Positions 6,975 to 13,243 of a DNA stretch of 13,243 nt are shown here, in pieces. Position 1 is the first letter of the stretch. The number at the start of each line of letters is the position of its first letter. The translations under genes were made by a program, and so were the position numbers. The notes beneath the pieces are model-generated. The model was not told the origin of the DNA. It made no database searches and was given only the letters and a program-made list of their open reading frames with translations. The stretch is from Thiofaba sp049322715 (GTDB taxonomy: Bacteria; Pseudomonadota; Gammaproteobacteria; Halothiobacillales; Halothiobacillaceae), in the NCBI GenBank assembly GCA_049322715.1, contig JBMOQP010000024.1, positions 1 through 13,243 on the forward strand, read 5' to 3'.

Positions 6975-7460
6975 ATGATTGACCGCCGCCGCTTCTTCGT
7001 CCTGTCCTTGGCCTGCGCGCTCGCGGCCTGCGGCCAGGAAAGCGCCGCTCCCGACGCCCCCCTCCTGCTGCTGGATGCCCCGCCCACCAGCCTCGCCGCC
7101 ATGCGTGGCAGCCCCGTGCTGCTGACCTTCTGGGCCACCACCTGCCCCGGCTGCATCGAGGAAATCCCCCTCCTTGTCGAATTGCACAGGGAATACGGCC
7201 CGCGCGGCCTGAAGGTCATTGGCGTGGCGATGAGCTACGACCCGGAACCGCAAGTGCGCGCACTGCGCGAGCGCATGGCCATCCCCTACCCCATCGCTGT
7301 CGACAAGAACGGAGCGGCAAGCGAGGCCATGGGCAGGGTTCGACTGACCCCCACCACCTTCCTGCTCGACCCGCAGGGGCGCGTGGTGTACCAGAAGATC
7401 GGCATTTTTGACCTGGCCAAGGTGAAGGGGCTGGTCGAGGGGATGCTGCCGAAGGGCTGA
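6975..7460 (+). CDS. TlpA-like thioredoxin-fold lipoprotein
   Basis: Predicted envelope thiol-disulfide oxidoreductase of 161 residues. The N-terminus combines an RRRFF stretch (4-8), resembling a twin-arginine export signal, with a hydrophobic run and a lipobox LAAC whose lipidated cysteine would be C19. The thioredoxin/AhpC-TSA domain follows, with the redox motif WATTCPGC (53-60, cysteines 57 and 60) and the cis-proline loop LTPTTFLLD (P126). I chose ATG at 6975, with GGAG 9 bases upstream. An in-frame start at 6912 would place about 21 extra residues before the signal peptide. No cytochrome c maturation genes are nearby, so its partner is unknown. Its stop codon is separated from the feoB stop by one base. 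Roles could include cytochrome c or copper-site maturation, but neither can be chosen from the sequence. Confidence 0.85.
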   Translation: MIDRRRFFVLSLACALAACGQESAAPDAPLLLLDAPPTSLAAMRGSPVLLTFWATTCPGCIEEIPLLVELHREYGPRGLKVIGVAMSYDPEPQVRALRERMAIPYPIAVDKNGAASEAMGRVRLTPTTFLLDPQGRVVYQKIGIFDLAKVKGLVEGMLPKG

Positions 7461-7461
7461 C

Positions 7462-9252
7462 TCAGAACCCCAGCCAGCGGGCGGCCTGGTAGAAGGCCAA
7501 GCTGGCCGAATACGCGAGCAGGAGCGACCAGAACACGCTGGTCAGGGTCAGGCGCCAGCTGCGGCTCTCCGCTCGGATGGCAGCCAGCGTGGACACGCAG
7601 GGCGTGTACAGCAGGGTGAAGAGCATGAAGCTGAAGGCCTGCACCCCGTCCATGTGGTGCTGCACGGCAGCGGCCAGGCCGTCCTCGCCAACCCCGTACA
7701 AAACAGCCAGCCCGCCCAGCACGACCTCCTTGGCGACGAAACCGAACAGGAGGGCCAGGGCGAGCAGCGGATCGAAGCCGAGCGGGGCGAAGATCCCGGC
7801 GACCATCTCGCCGAGCTGACCGGCGTAACTTTCCGGACCGGATGGCTGCACGCCCCACGGCAGGTGGGTCAGCAGCCAGATTGCCACCACACCGAGCACG
7901 ATGAAGCGGGTGGCGCGGCGCAGGAAATGCGCGACCTCGCCCCAGGCCGTCTTGAACATCGTGCCCACCACCGGCAGGCGGTAGGGTGGCAGTTCCAGGA
8001 TGACCGGCTCCACTGCGTTGTAACGTCGCTTGAACAGCCAGGCGGTGAGCATCGCCGCCAGCAGGCTGAGCACGTACAGGCTGAACAGCACGATGGCTGC
8101 CTGGGCCGGAGCGAACAGCACGGCGACGAAGAACAGGAACACCTGCAGGCGCGCGGCGCATAGCGAGAACGGCAGCACCAGCATGGTCAGCGCACGCAGC
8201 CCAGGCGACCGCATGACACGCGTCCCCATCACCGCCGGCACGTTGCAGCCCATGCCGAAGAGATGGAGGACGAAACCGCGGCCATCCAGCCCCAGGCGGG
8301 CCATGAAACCATCGACCAGAAAGGCCGCGCGGGCGAGGTAACCCGAGTCCTCCACGGCCGACATGACGATGAAGAACAGAGCGATCACCGGCAGGAAGCT
8401 GGCAACCGTGGCCATGCCGTCGTAGATGCCTTCGAACAGCAGCCCCTGGCCGAAGGCAGGCAGGACATCGGCCAGCGGCACCTGCAGCCCGTCCCGCAGC
8501 AGTCCAAGAGCCCACTCCACCGCGTCCTGCAACGGTGCGCCGAGGGCGAAGATGAACTGGAACAGCAGGAACAGGCTGAGGAAGAAGATCGGCAGCCCCC
8601 AGAGCGGATGCAGCAAGATGCGGTCCAGCCGCTCGCTCATCCGGTCCGAGAGCTGGTGCGGGGCCTTCACCGCCACCCGCAGCAGGGATTCGGCCTCCTC
8701 CTGCACCGTTTCCTCCGGGGCCAGGCGCTCGGCCAGCTCAGCCAGCGGCACCGGCCGGGCCTCGCTCAGAGCCGCCGCCATGGCCTGACGCAGCCGCCCC
8801 ATGCCCTCCGCCCGACGGGCACTGACCTCCAGCACCGGGAAACCCAGCGACTCGCCCAGGCGATCGACATCGATGCTCACGCCAAAGCGCTCCGCCTCGT
8901 CGCGCATGTTGAGCACCGCGAGCATCGGCAGCCCGAGCGCACGGGCCTGCAACAGCAGGCCGAGCTGGCGGTCGATCTGGGCGGCATTGAGCACCACCAC
9001 CAGCAAATCGACCGGCACGCGCTCGAGGAAACGGCGCACGACGTGCTCGTCCTCGGTCATGCCATGCAGGTCATAGATCCCGGGCAGGTCCACCAGTTCG
9101 ACGAGATCGCTGCCCAACGGCAATTTGGCAGCCGAAAGCTCGACGGTCAGACCCGGCCAGTTGCCAGTGCGGGCGGAGGCGCCGGTGAGGCGGTTGAAAA
9201 GGGTGGACTTGCCCGTGTTGGGCATGCCGAGCAGGGCAATACGCCTGGCCAC
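7462..9252 (-). CDS. feoB: Ferrous iron transporter FeoB (compact form)
   Basis: Inner-membrane Fe(II) uptake protein with an N-terminal GTPase. The G motifs are G1 GMPNTGKS (9-16), G3 DLPG (55-58), G4 NMRD (115-118) and G5 SAR (144-146). Membrane segments start near 218 and include the conserved EDSGYLAR (301-308), GCNVPA (C336), SLCAARL (C365), FVAKEVVLG (505-513) and PCVSTL (C552). At 596 residues it is much shorter than the 773-residue E. coli protein: only about 50 residues separate the G domain from the first membrane helix, against roughly twice that in E. coli, and the C-terminal tail is short. The start is GTG at 9252, 33 bp after feoA, without a clear Shine-Dalgarno sequence, so coupling to feoA is likely. 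No FeoC is seen downstream. Confidence 0.95.
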   Translation of the reverse strand: MARRIALLGMPNTGKSTLFNRLTGASARTGNWPGLTVELSAAKLPLGSDLVELVDLPGIYDLHGMTEDEHVVRRFLERVPVDLLVVVLNAAQIDRQLGLLLQARALGLPMLAVLNMRDEAERFGVSIDVDRLGESLGFPVLEVSARRAEGMGRLRQAMAAALSEARPVPLAELAERLAPEETVQEEAESLLRVAVKAPHQLSDRMSERLDRILLHPLWGLPIFFLSLFLLFQFIFALGAPLQDAVEWALGLLRDGLQVPLADVLPAFGQGLLFEGIYDGMATVASFLPVIALFFIVMSAVEDSGYLARAAFLVDGFMARLGLDGRGFVLHLFGMGCNVPAVMGTRVMRSPGLRALTMLVLPFSLCAARLQVFLFFVAVLFAPAQAAIVLFSLYVLSLLAAMLTAWLFKRRYNAVEPVILELPPYRLPVVGTMFKTAWGEVAHFLRRATRFIVLGVVAIWLLTHLPWGVQPSGPESYAGQLGEMVAGIFAPLGFDPLLALALLFGFVAKEVVLGGLAVLYGVGEDGLAAAVQHHMDGVQAFSFMLFTLLYTPCVSTLAAIRAESRSWRLTLTSVFWSLLLAYSASLAFYQAARWLGF

Positions 9253-9276
9253 GGGCGGGAGGATTCCAGCGCAGCG

Positions 9277-9296
9277 ACGCCGTCGTCAGACGGCGT
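9277..9296 (-). promoter_or_regulatory. stem-loop spanning the feoA stop codon
   Basis: ACGCCG and CGGCGT pair perfectly across an 8-base loop, and the feoA stop codon (9286-9288) falls inside the loop. No U-run follows, so termination is unlikely. It could influence the ratio of FeoA to FeoB by affecting ribosome passage or mRNA stability. Function is inference only. Confidence 0.35.
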
Positions 9297-9513
9297 GTTT
9301 GACAGTGATCGACTCGGCCTCGCGCGGGCGCAGGAAGAACTCGGTCGAGCCGACGCGCAGATGCAGCGGCCCGCCGAAGGCGGCCCGACGGATGACGCTC
9401 ACGTCCCTGCCTGGACGCACGCCGAGGGCCTGGAGCCGGCGCACGAGACAGGCCTCGCCTTCGACGCAGGTCACGCAGGCGGATTCACCACAACGCAGGC
9501 AGGACAGTTTCAT
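9286..9513 (-). CDS. feoA: FeoA-domain protein with cysteine-rich N-terminal half
   Basis: Small cytoplasmic SH3-like partner of FeoB in ferrous iron uptake, 75 residues as in E. coli. The body (about 26-71) has the FeoA pattern RRLQALGVRPG followed by VIRRAAFGGPLHLRVG. The first 22 residues carry five cysteines: C5 and C8 in CLRC, C13 and C16 in CVTC, and C22. Ordinary FeoA proteins have no such cluster, so this one could bind a metal or an Fe-S cluster, which is not shown. I chose ATG at 9513, preceded by GAGGA 6 bases upstream. A GTG start at 9540 would add nine residues but lacks a ribosome site. First gene of feoAB, behind a promoter with a Fur-box-like site. Confidence 0.9.
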   Translation of the reverse strand: MKLSCLRCGESACVTCVEGEACLVRRLQALGVRPGRDVSVIRRAAFGGPLHLRVGSTEFFLRPREAESITVKHAV

Positions 9514-9561
9514 CGCGCATCCTCGGTGCCGCACGGGCACGAAGCCAATTCTTGAGGATAA

Positions 9562-9590
9562 ATGATAATGATTCCCAAGAAGATGCGCAA
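9562..9590 (-). promoter_or_regulatory. probable feoAB promoter
   Basis: On the minus strand, TTGCGC (9585-9590), a 17-bp spacer and TATCAT (9562-9567) form a plausible sigma70 promoter about 45 bp before the feoA start codon. The -10 lies inside the Fur-box-like sequence, the expected arrangement for iron repression. Confidence 0.5.
9563..9577. promoter_or_regulatory. Fur-box-like operator of feoAB
   Basis: Read on the plus strand, TGATAAT-G-ATTCCCA matches the 7-1-7 Fur pattern TGATAAT-N-ATTATCA in 12 of 14 arm positions, and GATAAA immediately precedes it. It overlaps the predicted -10 of the only feo promoter. Repression by iron-loaded Fur is inferred from the match and from the usual control of feo operons. 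Confidence 0.6.
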
Positions 9591-9629
9591 CGCATTCTTA
9601 TTTCCTGGCACGAGACTCGGACAGCCCCT

Positions 9630-11915
9630 CTACTCGTCGCCCCGGATCAGACCGCCAAGGCCGTAGTCGCGCAGGGCCGCTCGCAGCATGGCGCGCACCT
9701 CGTCACCCCGCTCGCAGGCCAGCGCCTCCCAGGCCAGCAGGCGGGCATGCTTCAGCGGCACGCTGCGGATCACCCGCTTGATGCGTGGCAGGCTGCCGGC
9801 GCTCATGCTCAGGGAGTCGATGCCGAAGCCAAGCAGGATCAGGGCACCGAGGGGGTCGCCCGCGAGTTCGCCGCACACGCTGACCGGCCGCCCGGCGCGC
9901 CGGCCGCCGGTGACGATGTCGTGGATGGCACGCAGCACGGCGGGATGCAGGCTGTCGTAGAGGGGGGCGACGCGCGCGTTGTTACGGTCGACCGCGAGCA
10001 GGTACTGGGTGAGGTCGTTGGTGCCGACCGACAGGAAATCCACCCGCCGCGCCAGCGCGTCGATCTGGTAGACCGCCGAGGGCACCTCGACCATCACCCC
10101 AACCTGCACCGCCTCCCCGTTCAGCCCGTCCTCGCGCAGCTCGACGTGCGCCTGGTCGATCAACTCCAGGGCCTGCTCGAGCTCACCCACGCCGCTGATC
10201 ATCGGCAGCAGGATGCGCAGGTTGCCGAGCCCCTTGTTGGCGCGCAGCATGGCCCGCACCTGGCTGAGGAAGATCTCCGGGTGGTCGAGGGTCAGGCGCA
10301 CCCCGCGCCAACCGAGGAAGGGGTTGTCCTCGACGATCGGGAAATAGCCGAGCGGCTTGTCGCCGCCCACGTCCAGGGTGCGCAGCACGGCGGGTCGCGG
10401 GGCGTAGGCGGCGAGGGCCTCGCGGTAGATTCGCGTCTGCTCCTCCTCGCCGGGGAAGTTGTCCCGCACCTGGAAGGGGATCTCGGTACGGTAGAGGCCG
10501 ATGCCCTCCGCGCCCACGTTGTTGGCCGGGGCCATGTCGGCCAGCAGGCCGACGTTGACATAGAGGTGGACGCGCGTGCCATCCGGCGTGACGGCCGGTA
10601 CATCGCGCAGTGTGGCGAGTTCGGCGGAGAGCTGGGCCTCCTCGCGCACCAGGCGCTCGAGTTCTCCACGCAGGGTGCCACGCGGTTCGACGTGCACCAC
10701 CCCGCGGTAGCCGTCGACGTACATCTCGCGCCGGTCCAGTCGCTCGACCGGCAGTTCGCTCGCCCCCATCACCGCCGGCACGCCCAGCGCGCGCGCCAGC
10801 AGGGCGACGTGCGACGAGCTCGAGCCGCGCGCGGAGACGATCCCCGCCAGCCGTCCCTCAGGCATCGCGGCCAGATGGGTGACGGTGATCTCGCGCCCGA
10901 CCAGGATGGTGCGCTCGGGATAGTCGCGGACGCCGTTCTCGACCTCCTGCAACTGCTCGAGGATGCGCGCCCCCACATCGCGCACGTCTTCCGCGCGCTG
11001 GCGCAGGTAGTCGTCGTCCATGCCCTCGAACACCGCCGCATGCTCGCGAATGGTGTCGCGCAGCGCGGCCGGGGCCCACTGCCCTGCCCGGATGCGCCTC
11101 TCCATGCCGGCGAACAGACTCTCGCTGCCCAGCATCATGGTGAAGGCGTCGAACAGGGCGCACTCCTCGTCCGGCAGCCGCTGGGCCATGCCCTGGCGCA
11201 GGACGGCAAGCTCGGCGCGCACGGCCTCGCGGGCTGCCTGCAGGCGCGCGAGCTCGACCTCGGGGTCATCGCAGCGGCGATCGGGCACGGCCTCCAGGTC
11301 AGCCTGTGGGTAGACCACCACGGCGGTGCCCGAAGCCACGCCGGCGGCCCCGGGCACCCCGCGGATGGCCTCGCCAACCACCTTCTTGCGACTGCTGGAG
11401 GGATGGGCCACCGCCTCACTCAGTTCGGCCTGCACGATGCTGCTGGCGAGCTGGGCCGCCAGGGTGACGAGGAAGGATTCCTGGTCGTCGGAGAAACGGC
11501 GCGGGTCGCGGTCCTGCACAACCAGCACGCCGAGCACCTCGCCGCGCAACAGGATCGGCGCGCCGAGGAAGGCGTGATAGGGCTCCTCTCCGATATTGGC
11601 GATGTGCTTGTAGCGCGGGTGCTGCGGTGCGTTGTCGAGGTTGATCGATTCGGCGCGCTGCGCCACCAGGCCGACCAGCCCCTCGTCGGGAGACAGCGAG
11701 ACCCGGCCCACCGCCTTGCGCGACAGGCCCTCGGTCGCCATCAGCATGAGCGGCGCGTCCTCGTCCCCCACCTTGGCGCGCGGGACGAGGTAGACCGAGC
11801 AGACCGCCACATCGAGGGCTTCGCGCACGCCGCGCACGATGGCGTCCAGCGCCACCGTCAGATCGCGTGCACGGCCGACCTCCCCGACGATGCGGCGCAG
11901 GGTCTCGAGGATCAT
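9630..11915 (-). CDS. ptsP: Nitrogen PTS phosphoenolpyruvate phosphotransferase (EI-Ntr)
   Basis: First enzyme of the nitrogen-related PTS: it takes phosphate from PEP and passes it to NPr, which feeds EIIA-Ntr, linking nitrogen and carbon status to regulation. The 761-residue protein has an N-terminal GAF sensory domain (about 5-165), which separates it from sugar-type EI. A PEP-utilising N-terminal region follows, then the swivelling phosphohistidine domain with H369 in GSSSSHVALLARALG. The C-terminal TIM-barrel PEP-binding domain shows GLYRTE (473-478), GTNDLTQY (631-638) and the catalytic cysteine C681 in VCGELAGDP. The ATG overlaps the rppH stop by 4 bp (ATGA), a classic coupled pair. 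NPr and EIIA-Ntr genes are not in this window. Confidence 0.96.
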   Translation of the reverse strand: MILETLRRIVGEVGRARDLTVALDAIVRGVREALDVAVCSVYLVPRAKVGDEDAPLMLMATEGLSRKAVGRVSLSPDEGLVGLVAQRAESINLDNAPQHPRYKHIANIGEEPYHAFLGAPILLRGEVLGVLVVQDRDPRRFSDDQESFLVTLAAQLASSIVQAELSEAVAHPSSSRKKVVGEAIRGVPGAAGVASGTAVVVYPQADLEAVPDRRCDDPEVELARLQAAREAVRAELAVLRQGMAQRLPDEECALFDAFTMMLGSESLFAGMERRIRAGQWAPAALRDTIREHAAVFEGMDDDYLRQRAEDVRDVGARILEQLQEVENGVRDYPERTILVGREITVTHLAAMPEGRLAGIVSARGSSSSHVALLARALGVPAVMGASELPVERLDRREMYVDGYRGVVHVEPRGTLRGELERLVREEAQLSAELATLRDVPAVTPDGTRVHLYVNVGLLADMAPANNVGAEGIGLYRTEIPFQVRDNFPGEEEQTRIYREALAAYAPRPAVLRTLDVGGDKPLGYFPIVEDNPFLGWRGVRLTLDHPEIFLSQVRAMLRANKGLGNLRILLPMISGVGELEQALELIDQAHVELREDGLNGEAVQVGVMVEVPSAVYQIDALARRVDFLSVGTNDLTQYLLAVDRNNARVAPLYDSLHPAVLRAIHDIVTGGRRAGRPVSVCGELAGDPLGALILLGFGIDSLSMSAGSLPRIKRVIRSVPLKHARLLAWEALACERGDEVRAMLRAALRDYGLGGLIRGDE

Positions 11916-12445
11916 TCGCCCCCCGGCAGCTTCAGCCGCTCGGCGGCGCAGGCGGAAGGAGCGCGCCCTTCGGGCGGGAAGAGCAGCGGTGCCAGTTCGT
12001 TCAGCGCGCTGTCATAGACATCGCGCTTGAACGACACGACCTCGCTCAGCGGCTGCCAGTAGTCCACCCAGCGCCAGTCATCGAACTCGGGGCGATGACC
12101 GTGGTCCAATTGCACCGTCTGGTCGGGAACGAGCATGCGCAGCAGAAACCACTTCTGCTTCTGGCCGATGCATACGGGAAATGCGCGCTTGCGCACGAGG
12201 TTGCTGGGCAAACGGTAGCGCAGCCAGTCGCGCGTGCAGCCGAGCAGCCGCACATGCTCGGGCAGGAGGCCGGTTTCCTCGCGCAGTTCGCGGAACATGG
12301 CCTCGAGCGGGGATTCCTCGCAGCGGATGCCGCCCTGGGGAAACTGCCAGGCCTGCTGCCCCACGCGACGCGCCCAAAACACCCGGTCCTCGGCATTCAC
12401 GAGAATGATGCCCACGTTGGGGCGATAGCCTTCCGAGTCAATCAC
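11912..12445 (-). CDS. rppH: RNA pyrophosphohydrolase (Nudix)
   Basis: Nudix hydrolase that trims the 5' triphosphate of mRNAs (directly or after initial conversion to a diphosphate) to a monophosphate, opening them to RNase E decay. From the GTG at 12445 the protein has 177 residues, against 176 in E. coli, and begins with the family signature IDSEGYRPNVGIIL. The Nudix box GX5EX7REUXEEXGU is complete at about 38-60 (GGIRCEES through REETGL). The frame stays open upstream to 12586, but that extra stretch resembles no RppH and would cross the divergent promoter region. The GTG has no clear Shine-Dalgarno sequence. It is first in an rppH-ptsP operon with a 4-bp overlap, an association also seen in Pseudomonas. 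Confidence 0.95.
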   Translation of the reverse strand: MIDSEGYRPNVGIILVNAEDRVFWARRVGQQAWQFPQGGIRCEESPLEAMFRELREETGLLPEHVRLLGCTRDWLRYRLPSNLVRKRAFPVCIGQKQKWFLLRMLVPDQTVQLDHGHRPEFDDWRWVDYWQPLSEVVSFKRDVYDSALNELAPLLFPPEGRAPSACAAERLKLPGGE

Positions 12446-12459
12446 GGGAGTAACAACAA

Positions 12460-12487
12460 AATATGAATGAAGGCGATTGTTCCACAA
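12460..12487 (-). promoter_or_regulatory. possible rppH promoter giving a very short leader
   Basis: On the minus strand, TTGTGG (12482-12487), a 16-bp spacer and CATATT (12460-12465) precede the rppH GTG. An overlapping alternative -10 is TATTTT at 12458-12463, with an 18-bp spacer. Either would start the transcript within about ten bases of the GTG, so the mRNA would be nearly leaderless. Confidence 0.3.
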
Positions 12488-12554
12488 GCACCTGATGTGG
12501 GCAAAGTGACCCTCCATTACAATGTGCAAATTCCTTTTATGACCGGCTGACACC

Positions 12555-13226
12555 ATGAACCTGGCCATCTTCGATCTCGACAACACCCTCCTCGCTGGCG
12601 ACTCCGACTATCTCTGGGGCCGCTTCCTGTGCGACATGGGGATCGTCGACCCGGCCCGGTACGAGGCTGCCAACCAGCGCTTCTACGAGGACTACAAGCA
12701 GGGCCTGCTCGACATCGACGCCTTCCTGCGCTTCTCCCTCGCCCCGCTGGCCGCGCACCCGCTGGAGCAGTTGGAGGCCTGGCACCGCCAGTTCATGGAG
12801 GAGATGATCGAGCCGATCATCCTTCCCCGCGCCCTCGACCTGATCGAGGAGCACCGCGCGCGCGGCGACCGTCCGCTGATCATCACCGCGACCAACGCCT
12901 TCGTCACGGAGCCGATCGCCCGTCGCCTGGGGGTGGAGGACATCCTTGCCACAAGGCCGGAGCGCGTGGGCGACCGCTACACCGGCCTCTACACCGGCAC
13001 GCCGACGTTCCAGCACGGCAAGGTGAAGGCGCTGGAGGAATGGCTCGGCGCCCAGCCCGAGCCGCTCGAGCGCAGCTGGTTCTACAGCGATTCGCGCAAC
13101 GACCTACCACTGCTCGAGCGGGTCGACCATCCGGTAGCAGTGGATGCGGACGAGGTGCTGTCCGCAGAGGCTGTGCGCCGCGGCTGGCCGCGCATCTCCC
13201 TGCGCGAGCCCGTGCCGGCGACCTGA
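12555..13226 (+). CDS. HAD-superfamily IB phosphatase, candidate histidinol-phosphatase
   Basis: Phosphatase of 223 residues with all four HAD motifs: motif I DLDNTLL (7-13, nucleophile D7, acid D9), motif II T111 in ITATN, the motif III lysine in HGKVKAL (K156 or K158), and motif IV SDSRND (D179, D183). A helical cap occupies about 15-90, as in SerB-like subfamily IB enzymes. The gene lies next to rppH and ptsP as its Pseudomonas counterpart does; I recall that counterpart having been assigned L-histidinol-phosphate phosphatase activity, but cannot verify this here. A phosphoserine phosphatase-like role is the main alternative. The ATG at 12555 gives the canonical N-terminus, though its ribosome site is weak. 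Divergent from rppH across about 109 bp. Confidence 0.85.
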   Translation: MNLAIFDLDNTLLAGDSDYLWGRFLCDMGIVDPARYEAANQRFYEDYKQGLLDIDAFLRFSLAPLAAHPLEQLEAWHRQFMEEMIEPIILPRALDLIEEHRARGDRPLIITATNAFVTEPIARRLGVEDILATRPERVGDRYTGLYTGTPTFQHGKVKALEEWLGAQPEPLERSWFYSDSRNDLPLLERVDHPVAVDADEVLSAEAVRRGWPRISLREPVPAT

Positions 13227-13243
13227 GGAACCGCTGAAAAATT

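Noticed and set aside
9552..12017. Plus-strand open frame of 821 codons antisense to ptsP
   Set aside because: It mirrors the codon structure of ptsP, has no recognisable domain and a His/Gln/Arg-heavy composition.

Overview
This GC-rich window looks like a chromosomal segment of a gammaproteobacterium. The order tyrS - M23 peptidase - anmK - erpA - argC, with rRNA promoters right after tyrS, is the arrangement I recall from Pseudomonas. The HAD phosphatase - rppH - ptsP cluster at the right end also matches Pseudomonas. The short cyanobacteria/autotroph-like citrate synthase and compact FeoB suggest a relative from a Chromatiales-like or other chemolithotrophic lineage rather than Pseudomonas itself. 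That placement is inference; no 16S sequence lies inside the window.

Layout. 1-315 has no protein gene. On the minus strand it reads as an rRNA leader, with three tandem sigma70-type promoters that all have 16-bp spacers, then a boxB-like hairpin and boxA, all pointing out of the left edge. 316-1518 (-) is tyrS. Divergent from it, mepM-like peptidase and anmK (1604-4148, +) form a tight two-gene unit for peptidoglycan turnover and recycling. Convergent to these, argC, erpA and gltA run on the minus strand (6882 down to 4202): arginine synthesis, Fe-S insertion and entry to the TCA cycle. A small TlpA-like thioredoxin lipoprotein (6975-7460, +) diverges from argC. It meets feoB tail to tail with one base between the stop codons. 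feoA-feoB (9513-7462, -) is a ferrous iron uptake operon behind a promoter overlapped by a Fur-box-like site. rppH-ptsP (12445-9630, -) overlap by 4 bp and combine mRNA 5'-end processing with the nitrogen PTS. A HAD phosphatase (12555-13226, +) diverges from rppH.

All protein genes appear intact, and nothing looks like a phage, IS element, CRISPR array or obvious new defence system. Most of the window is conserved housekeeping. The least ordinary features are the five-cysteine N-terminal half of FeoA next to a shortened FeoB with no FeoC visible, the triplicated rRNA promoter beginning at the end of tyrS, a gltA inserted in an otherwise familiar gene block, and two probable GTG starts with no clear Shine-Dalgarno sequence.
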